Positions 15,495 through 22,614 of a stretch of 24,707 nt of DNA are shown piece by piece. Position 1 is the stretch's first letter; each line of letters begins with the position of its first letter. The DNA lies in contig CALAZQ010000285.1 of assembly GCA_937926325.1 (NCBI GenBank), positions 1 to 24,707 on the forward strand, written 5' to 3'. The translations under genes and the position numbers were made by a program. Origin of the DNA: an uncultured Planctomycetaceae bacterium. Its GTDB lineage: Bacteria > Planctomycetota > Planctomycetia > Pirellulales > UBA1268. The notes beneath the pieces were generated by a model. That model saw nothing but the letters and a program-made list of their open reading frames with translations, did no database searches and was not told the DNA's origin.

Positions 15495-16600
15495 GCGCAG
15501 GATTTGGCTTTCGCGTCGTGGCGGAGGATCCGGCCGGCCCCCGAGCCGGTCTGCTCGCCACGCCTCACGGCGAGGTTGCTACCCCGCTCTTTATGCCGGT
15601 GGCGACGCTGGCCTCGGTCAAGGGCGTCGATATCGGGCGGGTCGCCGAGACCGGCGCGGAGGTGCTGCTCGCCAACACCTATCACCTGCATCTGCGGCCC
15701 GGCGAGGACCTGGTCGCCGACGCCGGCGGGCTGGCCCGGTTCATGGGCTGGTCGGGGCCGACGCTCACCGACAGTGGCGGGTATCAGGTCTTCAGCCTTG
15801 CCCAGCAGGTGAAGGTGACCGATCGTGCCGCTACCTTTCGGTCCCACCTTGACGGCAGCCCGATCGACCTGACGCCCGAACGGGCGGTGGCGATCCAGGA
15901 GAAACTGGGGGCCGACATTGCGATGCAGCTCGATCATGTGATCGGGCTGCCGGCCGATCGGGCCGCCGTGGCGGAGGCGATGGAGCGGTCGCTTGCCTGG
16001 GCCGAGCGTAGCCTTGCTGCCCGGCAGCGTGCCGATCAGGCCATGTTTGGCATTGTGCAGGGGGGGCTGGAGCCTGACCTCCGCGAGCTGAGCGCCCGGC
16101 AGTTGCGAAGGCTGCCCTTCGAAGGCTATGCCGTCGGGGGGCTTTCGGTGGGGGAGGGGCCGGAAGCGATGGCCGCGGCGCTCGCGGCGACGATGCCCCA
16201 CCTGCCGGCCGACAAGCCGCGGTACCTGATGGGAGTCGGCAAGCCTGAGGACATCATCAATGCCGTCGCGGTCGGCATCGACATGTTCGACTGTGTGCTG
16301 CCGACGCGGTGCGGCCGCAACGCTCTGCTGTACACATTTTCGGGCCCGGTTCGGCTGCGGAATGCCCGTTTCGCGAATGACCTGGCCCCGGTTGAGGAGG
16401 GTTGCCCTTGTCTCGCCTGCCGGCACAGCCGCAGCTATCTGCGTCATCTGTTTCTGGCCGGAGAAATGCTCGGGCCGGTGCTGGCCACGATTCACAACCT
16501 CACCTTTTATCAACGGCTCGTCCGCCGGCTGCGGGAGGCGATCGTGGCCGGGCACTTTGGCCAGACCCGGCAGCACCTGCTCTGCAAGTTGGCCGGCTGA
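15491..16600 (+). CDS. tgt: tRNA-guanine transglycosylase
   Basis: Tgt exchanges guanine 34 in the anticodon of GUN-type tRNAs for the queuosine precursor preQ1. The 369-residue protein has the general acid/base Asp94 in TDSGGYQVF, the substrate loop FGIVQGG, GGLSVGE, and the nucleophile Asp267 in DMFDCVLPTRCGRN. The zinc site is complete: Cys305, Cys307, Cys310 (CPCLAC) and His335 in ATIHNL. The TTG start at 15491 overlaps the hppA TGA (TTGA, 15491-15494), so translation is probably coupled to hppA; there is only a distant GAGG (15474-15477) as ribosome binding site. The tgt-yajC-secD-secF order is the classic bacterial arrangement. No queA gene is in the window. Confidence 0.96.
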   Translation: MSAGFGFRVVAEDPAGPRAGLLATPHGEVATPLFMPVATLASVKGVDIGRVAETGAEVLLANTYHLHLRPGEDLVADAGGLARFMGWSGPTLTDSGGYQVFSLAQQVKVTDRAATFRSHLDGSPIDLTPERAVAIQEKLGADIAMQLDHVIGLPADRAAVAEAMERSLAWAERSLAARQRADQAMFGIVQGGLEPDLRELSARQLRRLPFEGYAVGGLSVGEGPEAMAAALAATMPHLPADKPRYLMGVGKPEDIINAVAVGIDMFDCVLPTRCGRNALLYTFSGPVRLRNARFANDLAPVEEGCPCLACRHSRSYLRHLFLAGEMLGPVLATIHNLTFYQRLVRRLREAIVAGHFGQTRQHLLCKLAG

Positions 16601-16632
16601 AGGGCCCGGAGAGAGACTACGGCCCGGGTAGT

Positions 16633-16658
16633 GGCCCTTGGACTTGTCCACAGGGACC
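16633..16658 (+). promoter_or_regulatory. Hairpin in the tgt-yajC gap
   Basis: GGCCCTTGGA (16633-16642) pairs with TCCACAGGGACC (16647-16658) around the tetraloop CTTG, with single unpaired bases at C16651 and A16656, for about ten pairs. It sits 60 bases before the favoured yajC start. No T-run follows directly (ATTTTT begins at 16671), so it is not a standard terminator. It may adjust expression or mRNA stability between tgt and yajC-secDF. Confidence 0.35.
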
Positions 16659-16717
16659 GCCGCCAACTACATTTTTGGGCTCCTGCCTGTCCGCCAGCAC
16701 CCCTTCAAATCGTGTCG

Positions 16718-17098
16718 ATGTCGCATTCCTGCCAGCTTCTCGCCCTTTCCCCCCTGCTGGCAGCGGCCGAACCGGGCCCACCGGCCGGCCCCCTCGAACT
16801 GCTGATCACCTATCTGCCGATGGTGCTCATCGTGTTCGCGGCCTGGATGTTGCTCTACCGGCCTGAGCGAGAACGGATGCGGAAGCAGCGGGAACTGCTT
16901 GCGGCGATTAAGAAGAACGACCGGGTGATAACGGCCTCTGGTATCTGTGGGACCGTGGCGAGCGTCGATCGGGAACACGACCGGGTGGTGCTCAAGGTTG
17001 ACGAGGGTACGAACGTCAAAATCACCTTCACCCTGGCAAGCGTCAGCCAGGTGCTGGCCGAATCGGACAGCACCGCGGCGGGTGAACGGTCCGCGTAA
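16718..17098 (+). CDS. yajC: Preprotein translocase accessory subunit YajC
   Basis: YajC associates with SecDF at the SecYEG translocon in the cytoplasmic membrane. From the ATG at 16718 the protein has 126 residues: a short exported N-terminus (AAAEPGPPAGPL), one helix (about residues 28-47, LLITYLPMVLIVFAAWMLLY), then the hallmark basic stretch RPERERMRKQRELLAAIKKNDRVIT and a small beta-rich domain (GICGTVASVDREHDRVVLKVDEGTNVKITF). The family is usually about 85-115 residues, so this start fits better than the in-frame GTG at 16631, which would add 29 unconserved residues and lie within a hairpin. No good ribosome binding site precedes either. It lies 53 bases before secDF. The last residues are a variable tail. 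Confidence 0.92.
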   Translation: MSHSCQLLALSPLLAAAEPGPPAGPLELLITYLPMVLIVFAAWMLLYRPERERMRKQRELLAAIKKNDRVITASGICGTVASVDREHDRVVLKVDEGTNVKITFTLASVSQVLAESDSTAAGERSA

Positions 17099-17151
17099 GC
17101 CGCCGCCCAAATCGCGACAACCAACCGAAAACCTGACGAAAGAAGAGAGCG

Positions 17152-20103
17152 ATGAATCGCATGGATGGCTGGTTCGGAATGCTTGCCCAAGCCCCTGACG
17201 GGGTGCCGGTGACAGGCCCTTGGTGGGAAGAGAGTTGGGCAGTCTGGGCCCTCACCTTGGCGGTGGTGGCCGTCCCCACGTTTCTGGCCTGGCTGATCAC
17301 GCGGCAGCTGCGAGTCGCCAGCCTCTGGGGTCGGCTGGCGACGGTGTTGGTCGCCCTGGCGGCCGGGCTGGTGGTGACCAATCTTGGCTGGCCGCCCCGG
17401 ATGGGCATCGACCTGAAAGGGGGCGTGATCCTGGTCTATGAGATCGACGCTGAGAAACAGCCCGAGGATGGCGTCAGCATGGACAAGCTGGTTGCGGCCG
17501 TCAGCCGCCGCGTCAATCCTGGTGGTCAGAAAGAGGTGACGGTCCGGCAGTATGGCCTCAACCAGATCGAAGTCATCGTGCCGGAGGTCGATCAGGCCGA
17601 GGTCGAACTGATCAAGCGGATTGTCTCGAGTGCCGGCGTGCTCGAGTTCCGGATCGTCGCCAATCCCCAGGATCCCCGCCACAAAGACGTCATCGCGAAG
17701 GCCTCACGTTCTCCCGGCACGCAGGTCAGTGACGGCAAGCGGCCGATCGGCCGCTGGGTGCAGATCGACGCCGCCAAGATCGACCCCACCGGTGATCCCA
17801 GCCTGGTGACCCGGCAGGCGGCTGACGGGAACCCCGAGGTGTTGATGGTGCTCGACCGGTTCGACGTGACCGGCGGCTATCTCTCGCGGGCGTCCGGCGG
17901 CTATGACCAGAACCTGCAGCCCTGCGTCAACTTCTCGTTCAACTCCCAGGGGGCCGCCCTGTTCGGCACCCTGACCAGTCAGAATCTTCCCGATCCGGCC
18001 AATCGACTCACCAGCCGGCTGGGCATTCTGCTGGACGATGTGCTGCTGTCGGCCCCGACGATCCGCAGCACCATTTCAAGCGACGGCCAGATCACCGGCA
18101 GCTTCAAGCAGGCCGACGTCGAGTTCCTGGTCGGGGTGCTCAATGCCGGCAGCCTGCCGGCTGCGCTCTCCAAAGATCCCATCAGCGAGCAGAAGATCAG
18201 CCCGCAGCTGGGGGCCGACACGATCCGCTCAGGTGCCCAGGCGATGCTGCTGGCAACGATTCTGGTGCTTAGCTTCATGCTGGCCTACTACCGGTTCTCG
18301 GGACTGGTGGCCGACCTGGCCGTGTTGCTGAACATTGTGCTGGTCCTGGCGCTGATGATCTCGATCAAGGCCGCCTTCACGCTCGCCGGATTGGCGGGTT
18401 TGGTGCTTTCGGTCGGCATGGCGGTCGATGCCAACGTGCTGATCTATGAGCGGATGCGGGAGGAACTCGACCGCGGCGCTTCGGTCCGGATGGCCATTCG
18501 CAATGGCTTTCAGCGGGCCTTCTCCACGATTGTCGACTCAAACCTGACGACTCTGATCACGGGGCTCGTCCTGTTCTCAATCGGCACCGATCAGCTGAAG
18601 GGCTTTGCCGTGACGCTGATTCTGGGGCTGACCCTGAACCTGTTCACGGCGGTCTTCTGCTCCCGGGTGATCTTCGATCTCGCCGAACAGACCCGACTGT
18701 TGAAAAAGCTCTCGATGGCCCGGCTTTTCGGTCGGACCGATTTCCAGTTTGTCCGCTGGGTTCGGCCGGCGGTGATCGGCTCGCTGGTTTTCATCGCGGT
18801 CGGCCTGGCGGCCGCCTGGCAACGGGGCCAGGGGCTGTTCGATATCGACTTTACCGGTGGCACCAGTGTGCAGATTGCCTTCAAGCCCGATCAGGCGTTG
18901 GAGATCGCCGCTGTCCGCGAGGCCGTATCAGATCTTCCTGATGTCGCGGTCAGTTCGGTGACCGTCGGCGATGCCGCCGCCAACCTGCGGTACAAGATCG
19001 ACACCTCGCAGCGGGATGCCGCGGCGGTTGAGCAGGCCCTGCGAGAGGCCTTCCCCGGCCGCCTCGCGACCTATTCGATGGGCTTCGGGGAGATCGTCTC
19101 GTCAGCCCCCAAACCGGCGGCAGATGCGGCGGCCGACGGAAATGGTGAATCGGCGAGCGACACCGCCGACGGCAACGATCCAGCGGCAACTGCTGAGGCG
19201 ACCGCCGCGAAGTCGACAGAGGATGGGGCCGAGGATGAAGTCGCCTCACTCAGCACGGCGGTCGAGCTCGACTTTCCACAGAAGATCAATCTGCCGACCC
19301 TCCGGGAGACGATCGAGCAGGCATTTGCGGCTGCCGGTCATGCCGATGCCGCCTTTGAGTTGACATCCCCCGAGATGACGACGCGGCTGAAGCCCTATCG
19401 CACCTGGTCCCTCTCAACCACCCTCGACCCGGAAACAACCAGGGGAGTGCTTGAACAGGTGGCGTCAAAACTGGCCGAAACCCCGATTTACCTGTCAGCA
19501 AACACCATCGGTGGCAAGGTGGCCGGCAATACCAAGGTGACGGCGGTCTATGCCCTGCTGGCCAGCCTGGTCATGATTGTGGCCTATGTCTGGCTGCGGT
19601 TTCAAAACGTTGCCTTCGGGCTGGCTGCGGTCGTCGCTCTGCTGCACGACGTGCTGGTGACCATCGGCTGCCTGGCCCTCAGTATCTATGTCGCGCCATT
19701 CCTCGGTTGGGCGCTCGTGGACGACTTTAAGATCAGCCTCGATGTGGTGGCCGCCCTGCTGACCACGGTCGGCTTTTCGATCAACGACACGATCGTGATC
19801 TTCGACCGCATGCGGGAAATCCGCGGCAAGAGCACCACCGTCACGGCCGAGATGGTCGATCGGGCCGTCAATCAGACCCTGAGCCGTACGATCCTCACCT
19901 CCGGCACAGCGTTCCTGGCGACGCTGATTCTCTATGCTCTCGGTGGTCAGGGCATTCACGCCTTCGCCTTCGCCACAATGATCGGCATTATCAGCGGCAC
20001 CTACAGCACGATCTATATCGCCGCGCCGATCGTGTTGTGGCTGCAGGGACGGCTGGGGACCGCTGCCGCGCCGACCACCAGGGCCGCAACTCAGCCCGCG
20101 TAG
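17152..20103 (+). CDS. secDF: Fused protein translocase subunits SecD-SecF
   Basis: SecDF is the ion-driven motor that pulls exported proteins through SecYEG on the outer side of the membrane. Here both subunits are in one 983-residue chain. Two helices (29-49 and 59-78) precede the SecD start motif GIDLKGG (85-91), where a single one is usual. A periplasmic P1 region and five helices follow, including GMAVDANVLIYERMREEL with Asp426, the ion-path aspartate. SecF begins near 540 with FDIDFTGG (563-570). It has an unusually long periplasmic part: one ferredoxin-like unit (571-651), an Ala/Asp/Glu-rich linker (652-703) and a second similar unit (704-790). The helices then carry GFSINDTIVIFDRMREI and SRTILTSGTAF. 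The ATG at 17152 has AGAAGAGAG (17141-17149) as ribosome binding site; Met4 is an alternative start. Confidence 0.95.
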   Translation: MNRMDGWFGMLAQAPDGVPVTGPWWEESWAVWALTLAVVAVPTFLAWLITRQLRVASLWGRLATVLVALAAGLVVTNLGWPPRMGIDLKGGVILVYEIDAEKQPEDGVSMDKLVAAVSRRVNPGGQKEVTVRQYGLNQIEVIVPEVDQAEVELIKRIVSSAGVLEFRIVANPQDPRHKDVIAKASRSPGTQVSDGKRPIGRWVQIDAAKIDPTGDPSLVTRQAADGNPEVLMVLDRFDVTGGYLSRASGGYDQNLQPCVNFSFNSQGAALFGTLTSQNLPDPANRLTSRLGILLDDVLLSAPTIRSTISSDGQITGSFKQADVEFLVGVLNAGSLPAALSKDPISEQKISPQLGADTIRSGAQAMLLATILVLSFMLAYYRFSGLVADLAVLLNIVLVLALMISIKAAFTLAGLAGLVLSVGMAVDANVLIYERMREELDRGASVRMAIRNGFQRAFSTIVDSNLTTLITGLVLFSIGTDQLKGFAVTLILGLTLNLFTAVFCSRVIFDLAEQTRLLKKLSMARLFGRTDFQFVRWVRPAVIGSLVFIAVGLAAAWQRGQGLFDIDFTGGTSVQIAFKPDQALEIAAVREAVSDLPDVAVSSVTVGDAAANLRYKIDTSQRDAAAVEQALREAFPGRLATYSMGFGEIVSSAPKPAADAAADGNGESASDTADGNDPAATAEATAAKSTEDGAEDEVASLSTAVELDFPQKINLPTLRETIEQAFAAAGHADAAFELTSPEMTTRLKPYRTWSLSTTLDPETTRGVLEQVASKLAETPIYLSANTIGGKVAGNTKVTAVYALLASLVMIVAYVWLRFQNVAFGLAAVVALLHDVLVTIGCLALSIYVAPFLGWALVDDFKISLDVVAALLTTVGFSINDTIVIFDRMREIRGKSTTVTAEMVDRAVNQTLSRTILTSGTAFLATLILYALGGQGIHAFAFATMIGIISGTYSTIYIAAPIVLWLQGRLGTAAAPTTRAATQPA

Positions 20104-20419
20104 CCTTCTCGTGATCTGCGCACGCGGTCCCGTCGTCGTGGACGACCTGGTCCCCGGCGTGCGAGGCTGTCACCAGAAAAGCTCCTCACCATTGCGGCGG
20201 CTGAACCGGGTGCCGGTGGGGGAAACTGTTCCGGTCAATCGGCCGGTGTCCGGTCGGTGGAAAATTATTGATGCCGGGCCAGCGGGCCGCAGCATAGCGC
20301 ATAGTTGAATGGCTGCGGGGCCTTGCCACGCGGTGGTCTCATCCCCCCTCCGCCGGCAGTGTTCCGAGTGGCGATCTGTCCGCCCTGCTGCGTGTTCCCC
20401 TTTTCCTGCGGTGCTCACC
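20104..20419. other. Intergenic region between secDF and the LysM gene
   Basis: These 316 bases hold a large hairpin at 20119-20163 (listed separately), a cluster of four CCGGT words at 20213, 20231, 20243 and 20250, one AT-rich patch (AAAATTATTGAT, 20261-20272) and a short direct repeat CATAGCGCATAG (20293-20304). A TTGATG at 20268 could be part of a promoter for the next gene but has no convincing -10 partner. A 65-codon GTG frame from 20111 has no ribosome binding site and runs through the hairpin, so I do not call it. Confidence 0.4.
20119..20163 (+). promoter_or_regulatory. Hairpin downstream of secDF
   Basis: CGCACGC (20119-20125) pairs with GCGTGCG (20157-20163), and inside it GTCGTC (20132-20137) pairs with GACGAC (20141-20146) around a three-base loop. 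The two stems are separated by an internal loop. It starts 16 bases after the secDF stop, a usual place for a 3' end structure, but lacks a T-tract. It may end or protect the secDF transcript. Confidence 0.4.
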
Positions 20420-21436
20420 ATGTCGAATGCTTTGCAAGTCGTCCGCTTCGCCCTCGGCCTGATCATGGTTGCCGCCGGTGGGTTCCTGGCGGCTCCCTTC
20501 GTGGCTGCGGTGGTGGACTCGGCCCGCCAGCAGGCGGCCAATCCGCCGAAGCATGCAACACCGTCACCTGAGACACCGGCAGCCCGGTCGGCGGGAGTCT
20601 TCGCGGTGCCTGGCACCGACGTTTTCGCTCCTGCCATGCCGACGGCTGCCCCCACGCCTCAGCCCCCTCGTCGAAAGCCAGCCCCACTGGCCGAGGCGGG
20701 GCCGGCAATGCCCCCGCAGCCACTGCCGCCGGTTCAGCCGGCGGGGCCTCCGCCGGGAATGAACCATGTTTATCGCACGACTGTGGAAATGCCGCCCCCA
20801 CCACTGCTCGATACGGCAGCGGCTCCACCCGCCCGGCTCAGCCAAGAGACGCGTCGGTTTCCGGGCGTTTCAAACCGGCCTGATGAGAGGACCGTGCCCG
20901 ATGTCTATCGGGTCCGGGATGGAGACGACCTGACTGCGATTGCGACCAGGCTGTATGGGCATCCGCGGGGTGCCACCGCGCTCTGGCAGGCAAACGCGGA
21001 CCGTCTGGAAAGCCCGGATCTGCTGCCGATCGGCATGCCGCTGATGGTCCCGCCGGCTTGGCAGGTGTTTCAGGGTAATCAGGCGTTCGCGGGTGGCCCG
21101 CAGCAGATTGAGCCTCAGCAGCAGCAACGGGTGGTGCCGGCAGGCGGTGCCGTCGCTCTGCAAGGGCCGGCGGCCACTGCGGTGAACCATGAAGCAGCCA
21201 CGGCCATCGCCCCTTGGCTGGGCCGGGCCTCGGCCAGCCCCGGCGGGGCGACCGTGCAACCTGTCGTCGCTGGAGGACGAGGCAGCCTGCGGGTCGTTAC
21301 CGGTGAAACGCTCGAGTCGATTGCCCGGCGGGTCTACGGCGATCCGCAGATGGCCACCAGGCTGTTCGCCGCCAACCGCGACCGGCTGCGAAGCCCGGAG
21401 CTGCTGGTGCCAGGCATGGAATTGCGGCTGCCGTAG
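20420..21436 (+). CDS. Membrane-anchored protein with two LysM domains
   Basis: From the ATG at 20420 the protein has 338 residues. A single hydrophobic segment (about 5-30, VVRFALGLIMVAAGGFLAAPF) is either a signal peptide or an anchor. A long Pro/Ala-rich, probably disordered region follows (about 45-160). Two LysM-type units follow: residues 163-211 (YRVRDGDDLTAIATRLYGHP ... LLPIGMPLMVP) and 290-338 (LRVVTGETLESIARRVYGDP ... LLVPGMELRLP), joined by a Gln- and Ala-rich linker. LysM domains bind peptidoglycan or related GlcNAc polymers, so a cell-wall binding role outside the membrane is inferred. This subtype, with YGxP and a conserved Asn, resembles the LysM of YgaU/XkdP-like proteins. No enzymatic domain is seen. 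A start at 20309 would add 37 residues that do not look like a signal and has no ribosome binding site; 20420 has none clear either. Confidence 0.82.
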   Translation: MSNALQVVRFALGLIMVAAGGFLAAPFVAAVVDSARQQAANPPKHATPSPETPAARSAGVFAVPGTDVFAPAMPTAAPTPQPPRRKPAPLAEAGPAMPPQPLPPVQPAGPPPGMNHVYRTTVEMPPPPLLDTAAAPPARLSQETRRFPGVSNRPDERTVPDVYRVRDGDDLTAIATRLYGHPRGATALWQANADRLESPDLLPIGMPLMVPPAWQVFQGNQAFAGGPQQIEPQQQQRVVPAGGAVALQGPAATAVNHEAATAIAPWLGRASASPGGATVQPVVAGGRGSLRVVTGETLESIARRVYGDPQMATRLFAANRDRLRSPELLVPGMELRLP

Positions 21437-21479
21437 CCCCCGGAGCCGAAGTGGTTGCGTTGGTACCGAAGCAGCAGGT

Positions 21480-22448
21480 TTAGTCCTTGCCCAGTTCGCC
21501 GATGAACCAGCTGCAGAATTGGTCGGGCCGCAGTTTTCCTGACTGGAGGGTCGCCAGCTTGTCGGCCCGCAGGGTCGAGTCGATCTGGACGAAGATCACC
21601 GGGCCGCTGCCGTCGGGCATTCCAGATGTTCCCTCGGATTTGCTGCCATCGGCGAGCTGCTGAAACCAATTTGATGGCCGTGCCTTCTGAAAGGTTTTAA
21701 ACAGCCGTTCCGACTGAGCATCATCTTCTCCGGCGATGATCATCACAGGCAGCCTTTCCAGCACCGGTTTGACGGGACGTCGGTCGACGACAGCCCTGGC
21801 GGCGAGGGCTGTGTTGAGCGAAATTCCCTTCTCAGCCCAGACCGGACTGATCAGGATCAGGCCGGCAACCTCCTGCCCCTGAGGGCCACGGGTGTTCGGC
21901 TGCCAGCCCCAATCGCCGGCTGTCCAGAGTGCGGCAAGCGTGCCCCCCAGACCCGAGCCAATCACCCAGAATCGATCGAGATCGACGTCGCCATCGCGTG
22001 CCTTGGCTTTGAGCCAGTTTCGTACGGTTTCAAGGTCGCCACGAATCCTCGCCTGGCTGCGGATCGCCCCGCCGCCCGTGCCTGCAATCATCAGAAGGTC
22101 ATTGCGTTGGAGGGCTGGCCCTCCCGAACGCTGGCCGCTTCCTGAACCATCGCCATGTCCTCTGAGCGCAGGAACGGCCACCGCACAGCCAGCCAGTTGC
22201 AGGCTGGCCGCCAGTTCTCTCACGGAGGCATGTGACCCACCAATGTCGTGAACCAGAAGTACGGTGGCGGCGGCTTTGTCTGCCGGCGGGTAGAAGGTGA
22301 GGCTGAGATTCACCCCGTCAGACGTTTCGAGGACGGCGGTCTCGACGGCTCCGGTTTCCCCCCGGGCGGTTGAGAAAATTGTGACTGCGAGCAGCAGACT
22401 GACAACCGGCAGGCTGGCAAACCGAGAAGCGATGAACCATTGCAGCAC
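21480..22448 (-). CDS. Exported alpha/beta-hydrolase-fold protein, probably catalytically degenerate
   Basis: The GTG at 22448 has an excellent ribosome binding site (GGAGGA at 22459-22454, five bases away) and opens directly into a signal peptide (FASLPVVSLLLAVTIFSTARG), giving 322 residues. A longer frame to 22616 would put 56 unlikely residues in front. The mature part follows the alpha/beta-hydrolase plan: first strand TVLLVHDIGGS (oxyanion region), VAVPALRGHGDG, a helix, then WVIGSGLGGTLAALW where the nucleophile elbow should be, LILISPVW, and MIIAGEDD (acid strand). The elbow reads GSGLG (164-168), so the nucleophile position 166 is Gly, and no conserved His follows the acid strand. Esterase or lipase activity is therefore doubtful; a binding role is possible. 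It converges with the LysM gene 43 bases away. Confidence 0.8.
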   Translation of the reverse strand: MLQWFIASRFASLPVVSLLLAVTIFSTARGETGAVETAVLETSDGVNLSLTFYPPADKAAATVLLVHDIGGSHASVRELAASLQLAGCAVAVPALRGHGDGSGSGQRSGGPALQRNDLLMIAGTGGGAIRSQARIRGDLETVRNWLKAKARDGDVDLDRFWVIGSGLGGTLAALWTAGDWGWQPNTRGPQGQEVAGLILISPVWAEKGISLNTALAARAVVDRRPVKPVLERLPVMIIAGEDDAQSERLFKTFQKARPSNWFQQLADGSKSEGTSGMPDGSGPVIFVQIDSTLRADKLATLQSGKLRPDQFCSWFIGELGKD

Positions 22449-22453
22449 GGGTT

Positions 22454-22459
22454 TCCTCC
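22454..22459 (-). promoter_or_regulatory. Ribosome binding site that fixes the hydrolase-like start
   Basis: On the minus strand GGAGGA is five bases before the GTG at 22448. It is the best Shine-Dalgarno sequence in the neighbourhood and coincides with the beginning of a signal peptide, which settles the start against the longer frame from 22616. Confidence 0.75.
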
Positions 22460-22522
22460 AGTCGTGGCAGACGTGGTGGCTGGTGGGAACTGACAGACCG
22501 AGGGGAGCCCCGGCCAGTTCCG

Positions 22523-22550
22523 TTGAGTATACTTTTATATGGAATAGAGC
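22523..22550. promoter_or_regulatory. AT-rich divergent promoter region
   Basis: In the 166 bases between the two divergent starts lies the only AT-rich island of this part. It includes the perfect palindrome AGTATACT (22526-22533), which offers a TATACT -10 hexamer on both strands. For the + strand, TTGAGT (22523-22528) with TAGAGC (22545-22550) at 16-base spacing is another option. No strong -35 pairs with TATACT on either strand, so exact promoters are uncertain. Confidence 0.35.
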
Positions 22551-22614
22551 GTCTGAAGGCAGTCTTTTTGCGGGCGTGTGGTGACGCATCAAAACCCAGG
22601 GGCAGGTGAATCGC

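Noticed and set aside
14154..16666. Long minus-strand frames opposite hppA and tgt (395 and 442 codons)
   Set aside because: Antisense to conserved coding sequence, His/Arg/Gly-rich, no domain recognisable.
20213..20254. Four CCGGT words as operator repeats
   Set aside because: Irregular spacing (18, 12, 7) and the word is common in this GC-rich sequence.
20111..20308. 65-codon GTG frame after secDF
   Set aside because: No ribosome binding site and runs through the secDF downstream hairpin; sequence looks non-coding.
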